Positions 37,425 through 47,700 of a stretch of DNA of 64,000 nt are shown piece by piece. Under the pieces are notes generated by a model. That model searched no databases. It was not told the DNA's origin and saw only the letters and a list, made by a program, of their open reading frames with translations. Source of the DNA: Clostridium rectalis (lineage in GTDB: Bacteria > Bacillota > Clostridia > Clostridiales > Clostridiaceae); assembly GCF_900626095.1 (NCBI RefSeq), contig NZ_UYZZ01000006.1, positions 124,001-188,000 on the forward strand, read 5' to 3'. The number at the start of each line of letters is the position of its first letter. The stretch's first letter is position 1. The position numbers and the translations under genes were made by a program.

Positions 37425-38603
37425 TTAAGTAAAATCTCTATCGATAGTTATTATAGCATTATATTTAGGATGAATTTTTTTAATTTCATTATCTAAGTCT
37501 CTTTTGATTTTATCCTCAAATTCATTTGTAAGGTTTTGGCTATAATCTATAACAATATCAAATATCAGATTTTTAGATTCTCCTTGACCTACAATTCTAA
37601 AATCATGAATTGATTTTATCATAGGATAGGGTTCAATTAATTTTTCTAGTTCATTTCTTGCAAAGGTAACTTCTTTATTATTTGTATTAATAGGGTCCAT
37701 ATGTATTACCAAAATTATATTTAAATCATCAGAAAGTTGTCTTTCTGCCATATCTATTATTTCATGTATTTTTACTATAGATATTGTATCTGGAACTTCT
37801 GCGTGTACGGTAGCCATACATTTACTTGGTCCATAATTATGAATTATTAAGTCATGAACACCAGTTATATGTTTATAACTTAATATCCCGTTAATGATTT
37901 TATTTACTAACTGTGGATCAGGAGATTCACCTAAAAGTGGATTTAAAGTATCTTTTATTAAAGAATATCCTGAGTATATTATAAACAAAGAAATTAAAAT
38001 ACCAATATAACCATCAATGGGTATAGAAGTCCATTTGGATATTATAAATGACAATGCAACACAACTAGAAGTTATTACATCACTTAATGCATCAAAGGAT
38101 GAAGCCTGTAATGCAGAAGAGTTTATTGTTTTACCTATATATTTGTTGAATCTACTTAACCACACCTTTATAAGTATGGATAATAGAATTAGAATAAATG
38201 GAAGAAGTTGAAACTTAACGTTTACTGGGTTTGTTATTCTCGAATAAGAAGATTTAATAAATTCAAATCCTACTAGTATAACCATAAAAGAAACAAATAA
38301 GCCAGATATATATTCTATTCGTCCATGTCCAAAAGGATGTTCTTCATCTGGAGGCTTAGATGCTAATTTAAATCCTAACATAGTAATCAAGGATGAAGTT
38401 GCATCAGAAAGATTATTGAATGCATCAGCAGTTACTGAAATACTATGAGATATTATTCCAATAAACAATTTAACAGCAAAAAGAAGAGAATTTGATATTA
38501 TTCCTATAATACTTGCTAAAAAACCATAAGCATTTCTAACACTTGATTTATCTGTATCCTGATAATTCTTAATAAATTTTTTGACTAAGAATTTAGATAA
38601 CAT
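37425..38603 (-). CDS. Cation diffusion facilitator (CDF) metal transporter
   Basis: About 392 residues. CDF proteins export divalent metals (Zn, Fe, Mn, Co) in exchange for protons. Six membrane helices, with metal-site segments ADAFNNLSDATSS in TM2 and ASSFDALSDVITSS in TM5, both with Asp at the metal positions. The conserved HPFGHGRIEY loop follows TM2. After the membrane part comes a cytoplasmic domain of about 180 residues, double the usual length, which may hold two dimerisation units. I chose ATG 38603 because AGAGGTG lies just before it; a GTG at 38612 would overlap that site. The metal cannot be told from sequence. Confidence 0.88.
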   Translation of the reverse strand: MLSKFLVKKFIKNYQDTDKSSVRNAYGFLASIIGIISNSLLFAVKLFIGIISHSISVTADAFNNLSDATSSLITMLGFKLASKPPDEEHPFGHGRIEYISGLFVSFMVILVGFEFIKSSYSRITNPVNVKFQLLPFILILLSILIKVWLSRFNKYIGKTINSSALQASSFDALSDVITSSCVALSFIISKWTSIPIDGYIGILISLFIIYSGYSLIKDTLNPLLGESPDPQLVNKIINGILSYKHITGVHDLIIHNYGPSKCMATVHAEVPDTISIVKIHEIIDMAERQLSDDLNIILVIHMDPINTNNKEVTFARNELEKLIEPYPMIKSIHDFRIVGQGESKNLIFDIVIDYSQNLTNEFEDKIKRDLDNEIKKIHPKYNAIITIDRDFT

Positions 38604-38780
38604 ATTATACACCTCTTATTTTAATATAAATACAGTTAACCATTATATCATATTATTGTTAATACTAAAATAAATATATTTTATTTTCTGAAATATACTT
38701 ATATTGCTTAATTTGAAACCGAATTATAAGTATGTTATTCTAATAATAAAGAAAATTTAGGAAGTAGGAGGAATATGTTT

Positions 38781-40082
38781 ATGGAAGAAAAACTTAAATT
38801 ATCTGAAGAATTAATAGATTTTATTTATGAAAGTCCAACAGCATTTCATGCTGTGAAAAGTATAGAGAATATATTAAAGAAATATAATTTTATAGAGTTA
38901 AAAGAAAGTGATAAATGGGCATTAAGTAAAAATGCAAGGTATTATGTAAAGAAGAATAATTCAGCTATAACTGCATTTATAACTGGCAACTGTAGTGTGG
39001 TTGAAAATGGATTTAAAATTATAGGGGCACACACGGATTCCCCTACTTTTAGAATAAAACCTTCATCAGAGATGATTTGTGAGGATAGATATATAAAGTT
39101 AAATACGGAGGTATATGGAGGTCCAATATTAAGTACCTGGATGGATAGGCCGTTATCAATTGCTGGTAGAGTTATACTTAAAAGCGAAGATATAATGAAA
39201 CCTAAAGAAGAATTTATTAATATAAATAAACCTATCTTAATTATTCCTAATCTAGCTATACATATGAATAGAGATGTAAATAAAGGATTAGAACTAAATC
39301 CACAGAAACATACACTTCCTTTAATGGGGATTATTAATGAGACCATGGAAAAGGATGATTATTTATTAAATATATTATCTGAGGAATTGAATGTAAACAA
39401 ATATGATATAGTAGATTTTGATTTATTCCTATATGAATATGAAAAAGGATGCATAATAGGATTGAATAAGGAATTTATATCTAGTCCAAGGTTAGATGAT
39501 TTGGCTATGGTACATGCAGCACTTAATGCATTACTTCAGTCAGAAGAAAGCAATTCTACTAAAGTTTTAGCATGTTTTGATAATGAAGAGGTTGGAAGTT
39601 CTACTAAGCAGGGAGCTGATTCTATTATGCTTTCAAGCATTTTAGAGAGAATAGTTGAAAATGAACAAGTTGGTAAAGAGGCATATTATAGGGCATTAGC
39701 TAAATCATTTTTAATATCATCAGATTTAGCTCATGCAGTACATCCTAATTGGCCTGAAAAATCAGATCCTGTAAATAGGCCTATGTTAAATGGGGGACCA
39801 GTTGTAAAAATAAGTGCAAAGCAAAGTTATACATCGGATGGTTTTTCTACGGCAGTATATGAACAGATATGTAACAAGGCTAAAGTTCCAATACAAAAAT
39901 TTGTTAATCGCTCTGATGAAAGAGGCGGATCTACCATTGGTCCAATTTCTTCAACTCATATAAACATACCATCTGTAGATATGGGGACTCCAATACTTGC
40001 TATGCATTCTATCAGAGAGCTTGGTGGAGTAGATGATCATCTATATGTTACAAAGTCTTTTAGACAATTTTATGGGATATAA
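38781..40082 (+). CDS. M18-family aminopeptidase
   Basis: About 433 residues. M18 enzymes are cytosolic di-zinc aminopeptidases that act on N-terminal acidic or other residues. Metal and catalytic regions are visible: GAHTDSPTFRIKP near residue 80, SSPRLDDLAM near 235, CFDNEEVGSSTKQGA near 265 and DLAHAVHPNWPEK near 315. The length matches the family. The ATG at 38781 is nine bases from AGGAGG and preferred over ATG 38775, only three bases away. It stands alone, between the CDF gene and the lysine riboswitch. Confidence 0.92.
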   Translation: MEEKLKLSEELIDFIYESPTAFHAVKSIENILKKYNFIELKESDKWALSKNARYYVKKNNSAITAFITGNCSVVENGFKIIGAHTDSPTFRIKPSSEMICEDRYIKLNTEVYGGPILSTWMDRPLSIAGRVILKSEDIMKPKEEFININKPILIIPNLAIHMNRDVNKGLELNPQKHTLPLMGIINETMEKDDYLLNILSEELNVNKYDIVDFDLFLYEYEKGCIIGLNKEFISSPRLDDLAMVHAALNALLQSEESNSTKVLACFDNEEVGSSTKQGADSIMLSSILERIVENEQVGKEAYYRALAKSFLISSDLAHAVHPNWPEKSDPVNRPMLNGGPVVKISAKQSYTSDGFSTAVYEQICNKAKVPIQKFVNRSDERGGSTIGPISSTHINIPSVDMGTPILAMHSIRELGGVDDHLYVTKSFRQFYGI

Positions 40083-40091
40083 ATTTAAATG

Positions 40092-40120
40092 TTGAAATTT
40101 AAAGAATATTATGTTAAACT
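40092..40120 (+). promoter_or_regulatory. Promoter candidate for the lysine riboswitch transcript
   Basis: TTGAAA (40092-40097), a 17-base spacer and TAAACT (40115-40120). It lies about 30 bases before the first conserved riboswitch bases. Confidence 0.55.
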
Positions 40121-40149
40121 AATTTAAAACTTAATAGGACTTATTTTAC

Positions 40150-40365
40150 CTTTAGTAGAGGTGCTATAATTAAGAGTATTTATCTAGAGTTGCCAAACTG
40201 GGAAGGATAGAGAAAGGAATTATAGCCGAAGGAAATAACCAGGCAGGTTATTTATCTGGCTTTGCATAGAATATATGTAAGGTTGTCACTAATATGTGGA
40301 GAGCTACTAAGGTCACAATAGATGTTTAAATACAGCTATAGGTGTACCTTTGCTGTATTTTTTTT
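40150..40365 (+). promoter_or_regulatory. Lysine riboswitch (L box) with terminator
   Basis: Conserved L-box elements appear in order: AGAGGTGC (40157-40164), AAGAGTAT (40172-40179), TAGAGTTGCC, GCCGAAGG (about 40226), CTGGC...TGCAT, GTAAGGTTGTCA and TGGAGAGCTACTAAGG. The terminator follows: outer stem AAATACAGC/GCTGTATTT (40328-40336 with 40352-40360), inner AGGT/ACCT, then eight T. Lysine binding would favour termination before lysA, so the gene is off when lysine is plentiful. Confidence 0.93.
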
Positions 40366-40390
40366 ATTTAAAATAAAGGGGGAATTCATT

Positions 40391-41689
40391 TTGAAATTAT
40401 TTGGAACAATGGAGATATTAAATAATACTTTGCATATAGGAGGGAACAATACAGTAGATTTAGCTAAAAAGTATGGCACACCTTTATATGTTATGGATGA
40501 GGAACTAATAAGAAAAAATTGTAAAGATTATTATAAGAATTTTAAAGTAGAGGAAATGAATAATAAAGTAGCATATGCAGGAAAGGCTTTTTTAACACTT
40601 GCAATGTGTCAGATAATTAATGAAGAAGGGTTATATTTAGATGTAGTTTCTGGAGGAGAATTATATACTGCGTTTAAAGCAAATTTCCCTATGGAAAGAG
40701 TATATTTTCATGGGAACAATAAGACTTTAGAGGAAATAGAGATGGGAATACAATTAGGTGTGGAAAGATTTGTAGTCGATAACTTTTATGAAATCAATAC
40801 AATAAATGAAATAGCTAAAAGGTTAAATAAAGTTCAAAAAATACTTTTAAGAATTACTCCTGGAATAGAGGCGCATACTCATGAATATATAAAAACTGGA
40901 CAGATTGATTCAAAATTTGGATTTACGCTTTTAAATAATCAAACTTTGAATGCAGTAGAAAGAGCAATTAAATTATCTAATATTGATTTAATAGGGCTTC
41001 ATTGTCATATAGGTTCTCAAATTTTTGAAATAACTCCTTATGAAGATGAGGTAGATATAATGATGAACCTTATAAAAAATATAAAGAAAAAGTTAAACTA
41101 TGATATATTAGAGTTAGATTTAGGAGGTGGATTTGGTATATATTATACAGAAGGTGATACTCCTAAAACTACTGAGAACTACTGTGAATCCATATTAAAT
41201 AAAGCCATAAGTAAGGCTAAAGAATTGAATATAGATTTACCAAGCTTAGTTATTGAACCAGGAAGATCTATAGTTGGAAATGCAGGAACAACTTTATACA
41301 CAATAGGAGCTATAAAAGAAATACCAAAGGTAAGAAAGTATGTTGCTGTAGATGGTGGAATGACTGATAATATTAGACCTGCATTATATAGTGCGGAATA
41401 TGAGTGTATGATTGCAGATAAAATAGATAGTAGTACAAAAGAAGTTGTAACTATATCTGGCAAGTGTTGTGAATCAGGGGATATATTATTAAACCATGTT
41501 ACTTTAGCAAAGTGTAAAAGTGGAGATGTTTTATCCGTGTTATCAACTGGTGCATATGGATATTCTATGTCTAGCAATTATAATAAGATACCTACTGCAG
41601 CAGTAGTTATGGTTAGTAATGGGGAGGATAAACTTATATGTAGAAGGCAAAGTTATCACGAGCTAATTTCAAATGAACTATTTTTATAA
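40391..41689 (+). CDS. lysA: Diaminopimelate decarboxylase
   Basis: 432 residues. LysA removes CO2 from meso-diaminopimelate to give lysine, using pyridoxal phosphate. The fold-type III barrel shows the PLP lysine in KVAYAGKAFLT, the HCHIGSQ motif, GGGFGIYY, EPGRSIVG and the second-subunit motif GKCCESGDIL, with AYGYSMSSNYN near the C-terminus. The start is TTG 40391, with AAAGGGGG eight bases before it; an ATG at 40322 lies inside the riboswitch expression platform and is not credible. The lysine riboswitch fits its function exactly. Confidence 0.96.
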   Translation: MKLFGTMEILNNTLHIGGNNTVDLAKKYGTPLYVMDEELIRKNCKDYYKNFKVEEMNNKVAYAGKAFLTLAMCQIINEEGLYLDVVSGGELYTAFKANFPMERVYFHGNNKTLEEIEMGIQLGVERFVVDNFYEINTINEIAKRLNKVQKILLRITPGIEAHTHEYIKTGQIDSKFGFTLLNNQTLNAVERAIKLSNIDLIGLHCHIGSQIFEITPYEDEVDIMMNLIKNIKKKLNYDILELDLGGGFGIYYTEGDTPKTTENYCESILNKAISKAKELNIDLPSLVIEPGRSIVGNAGTTLYTIGAIKEIPKVRKYVAVDGGMTDNIRPALYSAEYECMIADKIDSSTKEVVTISGKCCESGDILLNHVTLAKCKSGDVLSVLSTGAYGYSMSSNYNKIPTAAVVMVSNGEDKLICRRQSYHELISNELFL

Positions 41690-41690
41690 A

Positions 41691-41737
41691 AGTATTATGG
41701 AGAAACTTTTAAATGTTTCTCCATAATATTTTTTTGA
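41691..41737 (+). terminator. Terminator of lysA
   Basis: A 16-bp stem with one G-U pair (41691-41706 with 41715-41730), 8-base loop, then TTTTT. Confidence 0.92.
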
Positions 41738-41796
41738 TTTATTGGAAATAATAAGCTAAGCAATTGATTTAAATAGCATAGAAGGGGTGTATTATT

Positions 41797-44700
41797 ATGT
41801 ACTATTATGGAATTGCTTCTGTTTTGTTCATAATTTCTTTGATTATAGTATTTTATTTTATTTGGGATAACAAATATTTAGATAATGAAGATATAGAATT
41901 TGATTGGATAGATGTTAAAGAGTTTCATAGTGATGAGGTGGAAGAAAGTCCATACAATTCCTATAGAAACAGCATAAAATCTAAAATTAAACTTCTGAAA
42001 AGTTTGGATAGAAGTTACAAAATTATAATAAATGGTCATGATTATATTAATAAGGAATCAAAGGCCCAAAAAGAAATATTACCCGCTGCAGAATGGCTTT
42101 TAGATAATTTATATATAATTCAAAGAGAGTATAAAGAAATAAAAGTAAGCATGCCTAAAAATTACTATAATAACCTTCCAATAATTCAAAGTGGGGCTAT
42201 GAAGGGTTATCCTAGGATATACTATATTGCTAAAAGATTAGTATATAGTACAGATGGAAAAATAAATAAAGAAAATATAAATGTATTTATAGAAGAATAT
42301 CAGAAAAATGTGATATTGTCCAGTGGAGAACTATGGGCGCTTCCTATTATGATTAAAATAGCTTTAATACAAAATATAGGTAAGATTACATCTAAAATTT
42401 TGTATGCTCAAAAGGAAAAAAATAAAGGGGAAGACTTAGCAGATAAATTGATAAAATCTATGGATAATGAAAAAGAATTAGATGATATTTATGCTAATAA
42501 ATATAGTTTTAATATTTATTTTACTGAAAAATTATTAAGAGTTTTAAGAGAAAATGGAGTAGATAACCCTAGGATTTATAAGTGGATAGATGAAAATCTG
42601 TCTAAGGAGGAAACTGATTCGGAAAGAATAATTATTTTAGAACATAAAAAACAAGCTTTTTTTAGATTAATTATAGGTAATAGTATTACAGGAATAAGGG
42701 AGATATCTTTATTAAATTGGAAGGAATGTTTCGAAAGTTTGAGTCATTTGGAAAAGATTTTAATAAATGATCCTGCAAAAGTATATGAAAATATGGATTT
42801 TCAATCTAGGGATTATTATAGACATATGGTAGAAAAAATAGCTAGACATATGAAATTAGGAGAAACTTTTGTAGCAAAAAAAATTATTGAATGTGCTAAA
42901 GAAAATATAGAAAGTCAAGATAAAGCCTATCTTTCACACGTGGGGTATTATTTATTAGACCAGGGTATAGAGTGTTTAAAAAGAAAAATAGGGTTTAAGG
43001 ATAAGTCATTTTTAAAATTAAGATATAAAAATATAAAAAAGAGAATTAATTATTATATAAATTTTGTATTATTTTTAACAATTATAATATCGTTGGGTAT
43101 TGTAGTGGTAATTTTATCTAAAAATAATAATGTTAATATTGGGGAATACATTTTGGCCTATTTAGCTGTAATTATACCTGTAAGTCAGATAGTAGTTTCA
43201 ATAATTAACTGGAGTATAAACCATTTAGTAAGACCAACTTTTATACCTAAGTTGGAATTTAAAGGTGATATACCAGAGAAATTTAGTACAATGGTTGTAA
43301 TACCTACACTATTAGATAGTGAAAAAAGGGTAGAGGAATTAGTTAAAGACTTAGAGGTATATTATCTTGCTAATAGGAGTAAGAATATTTTTTATGCTAT
43401 ATTAGGAGATTTTAAAGATAGTAAACATGAAAAAGAGGAAAATGATGAAAAAATTTTAAGTTGTGCTTTAAAAAATATAAAAAAATTAAATGAAAAATAT
43501 GCTAAAGAACAGGAGATTTTTTATTTTTTTAATAGATATAGACAATTTAATGATAAAGAGAACTTATGGATTGGCTGGGAAAGAAAAAGAGGAAAGCTTG
43601 TGGAGTTTAATAAACTTATAAGGGGGGAAAAGAACACAAGTTATAATACAATAAGTTCTGATATAAATAATCTATCTAAGGTTAAATATATAATAACTTT
43701 AGATGCTGATACAAAACTTCCTAGAGAATCAGCAAAGAAACTTATCGGGGCTATGGCACATGTATTGAATGAACCATATATAGATAAAAACAGTAAAAAA
43801 ATCTTTAGAGGACATGGGTTAATGCAACCAAGGATAAGCGTAAGTATTGAGAATGCTACAAAGACTATGTTTTCTAAGGTATTCTCTGGAGAAACAGGTA
43901 TTGACTTGTATACTACGGCTATATCTGATGTATATCAGGATTTATTTGATGAGGGAATTTTTACTGGAAAGGGTATATATGATATAGATGCATTTAATTA
44001 TATGTTAAAAAATGAAATTCCTGAGAATACTGTGCTTAGTCATGACTTATTAGAGGGATCGTATTTAAGGACAGCACTAATTACAGATGTAGAATTAATA
44101 GATGGGTATCCTGCATACTATAATTCTAGTGCTAAAAGACTTCATAGATGGGTTAGAGGAGATTGGCAGTTAATATTGTGGTTATTTAAAAAATCTCCTT
44201 TAAATAAATTATCTAAATGGAAAATATTTGATAATTTAAGGAGGAGCTTATTAGCACCATCTATAATTATACTAATTATTTTAGCATTAAGTCTACTAAA
44301 TGGCAGTGAAAAATGGATTATGGTGGCTATTATATCTTTATTAGCACCTATTTTGTTTAATGTATCAGATGTGGTAGTAGCCCCTATAAAAGGGATAAAT
44401 CTATCTGGTAAGATAAAAAGCTGGAATGTGGCTATTGAACAGTTCTTTCTTATATTTTGCTTTTTGCCTTATCAATGCTATTTAATGTTAGATGCAGTAA
44501 TAAGAACATTGTATAGAGTATTCATTAGTAAAAAACATCTATTGGAATGGCAGACTGCTGCAGATGTAGAGGCTACATCAGGTAGGAAAATAAAAGATTA
44601 TATAAGTTCAATGTGGATGGGCAGTTTAATAAGCATTATTATTGTAGTATTAGCATTTAATGCATCATTAAATATAGGTATGATAATGCTTCCATCATGT

Positions 44701-47700
44701 GTTATATGGTTTATAAGTCCATACATAGCTTATTTTATAAGTAAAGATAAGTTAAAAGAAAGTGAGTATTTTACACAAGAACAGATTAATTTGTTAAGAA
44801 GAATAAGTAGAAAAACCTGGGCTTATTTTGAAGACTTTATAAATGAAGAAAATAATTATTTAGCTCCTGATAATTTTCAGCAAGACCCTTATAAAGGCAT
44901 TGCACATAGAACATCACCAACTAATATGGGTATGGGATTAACCTCTAATTTAGCAGCATTCGACCTAGGATATATTGATATTATAGAGTGTATTAACAGA
45001 ATTGATAATATAGTTAAGAGCATGAATAAATTAGAAATATATAAGGGCCATTTTTATAATTGGTATGATACTAAAACAAAAGAACCTCTTTATCCAAGAT
45101 ATATATCTACAGTAGATAGTGGAAATTTAGTAGGTTATCTATGGGTAGTCATAGAAGCTTTAAATGAATTTATTAACTCACCAATAATAAATAATGGATT
45201 TAATAAAGGATTATTGGATCTGATTTATTTATGTGATATGGAATTAGTATATAATGGGATGAATAATTTTTATGATGAGATAATATATGAATTAGAAAAA
45301 TGGGATTCAAACATAAATAAGCTAAAGGATATACTTCAAAATATACAGAAAAAAGTTAAGGAATTAGATAAAATTAAAGAAAAAGATAAATTATACTGGA
45401 ATGTAAAACTTAAAAATGAAACAGATAAATATTTAGAAAATATATTTAAATTATTCCCATGGGTAAACTTATTAACAAATAAAGAGTTTGTAAATAAATT
45501 AAATTTTAATGTGGATAATGTAAGTAGAGTAGATATATTAGAGGATTTAGAAAAGGTTACAGGAACTTATACATTGCACGATGTTATAGAGAAATTGGGA
45601 GAGGTAAGTGAAAAATTATCAGAGATTAATAAAAATGAATATATGAATAAATTGTATGAGGATATTATTGATGGAAGAGCTGAAGTATATTCATTATATG
45701 CAAAAATAATAGGTTTAAAAAACAAACTACAATCTATATGTAATAATACTGATTTTAGTATATTATTTAGTAAATCTAAGGGATTATTTTCTATAGGTTA
45801 CGATGTAGATAGAGAGAAGATGGATAATTGTTATTATGATTTGCTTGCATCTGAAGCAAGGCAGGCAAGTTTTATTGCTATAGCAAAAGGAGAAGTTGAT
45901 CAAAGTCATTGGTTTAGACTAGGGAGGGCTTTAACAAAGGTAAACAAAAGAAAAGGTTTGGTTTCTTGGAGTGGAACTATGTTTGAATATCTCATGCCAT
46001 TATTAATAATGAAGAGATACTCTAATACACTACTAGATGAAACATATGAGTTTTTAGTAGAAGGACAAAAGTATTATTCCGGTATTAAAAAAATACCTTG
46101 GGGGATTTCAGAATCAGCTTTTTATAACTTTGATGTTAATTTAAATTATCAGTATAAAGCATTTGGGATTCCAAAGATAGGATTAAAGAGAGGACTTGGA
46201 AATGAATTAGTAGTATCCCCATATTCTACTGTAATGGCTTTACAGGTTAATAAGAAGGATGCTTACGATAATATTAAAAATTTAATTGAGTTTGGTCTTG
46301 AGGGTAGATACGGCTTATTTGAAGCGATAGATTTTACTAAGGAAAGACTTCCCAAAGGAAAAGATTTTGCACTGATAAAATGCTTTATGGTTCATCATCA
46401 GGGTATGAGTTTAATGGCTTTAGATAATGTATTAAATAATAATATATTTCAAGACAGATTTCATAATGTACCACAAGTAAAGGCTACAGAACTATTATTG
46501 CAGGAGAAAGTCTCTACTTCGGTTGTATATGATAGAGAAGAAAATTATAATTACAAAGTGGTAATGAGTGATAAGGATGTAAGTATATTAAGAAGATATA
46601 ATAATCCTCTTTCTACTTATCCTGATACTCATATATTATCTAATGGTAGCTATTCTGTAATGGTAACTAGTACTGGGAGTGGGTATAGTAAAAATGACAA
46701 TATTATGCTTTATAGATGGCGTGAAGATATAACAAATGATAACACAGGAATGTTTTTTTATATAAAGAATTTAAATTCTAATGAGTATTGGAGTAATACT
46801 TATGAACCATGCAAATATAAGGGAGAATATTACGAAGCAATATTTTCATTAGATAAGGCAGAATTTAAAAGAAAAGACGGGAATATAGACACCACTACAG
46901 AAATAACTGTATCCCAAGAGGATAATGCAGAAGTAAGGAAATTAACTATAAGTAATAAAAGTAATAGTAGTAGGATTATAGAAATAACAAGTTATTGTGA
47001 AATCACATTATCACATTACAGGGCGGATTTAGTTCATCCTGCTTTTGGAAACTTATTTGTAAATACTGAATTTTTAGAGGACCCATTATGTGTTTTAGCT
47101 AATAGAAGAAAAAGAGGAGAAGATGAAAAAGAATATTGGGTTATGCAAACAGTAATATCAGATAGAGACATAGTGGGCAACATACAGTATGAAACAGATA
47201 GATCTAAGTTTATAGGAAGAGGTAATGATATATATAAACCCAAAATTATGGAAAACAATGAACCCTTATCCAATACCATTGGAGCTGTTTTAGATCCTAT
47301 TATTAGTTTAAGAGTAAGGATAAAACTACCACCTAAATCTAGTACTAAAGTAGCTTATGTAATGGGGATGGCTGATTCAAAAGAAGAAGTTATAAAATTA
47401 AGCGAAAAATATAGAGAGTGGGGAAATATAAACAGAACATTTGAACTAGGACTAACTCAAAGCATTTTAGAAACAAGATACTTAGGTATTAAGTCTTCAA
47501 TGGCTAATTTATACCAGAAGATGGCAAGTAATATAATTTTTTTAAATAGCTCTATGAGAAAAAGAGAAATGTATATTCAATCTATCAAAAAGGGTCAGTC
47601 TGCTTTATGGTCCTATGGAATATCTGGTGATTTGCCAATAGTACTTTTATTTATTAGGAAGGAACAAAATATAGATATAATCACACAAATGTTAAAAGCA

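Noticed and set aside
40322-40390. Upstream extension of lysA to ATG 40322
   Set aside because: The extra codons lie in the riboswitch terminator; TTG 40391 has the ribosome site and fits homologues.
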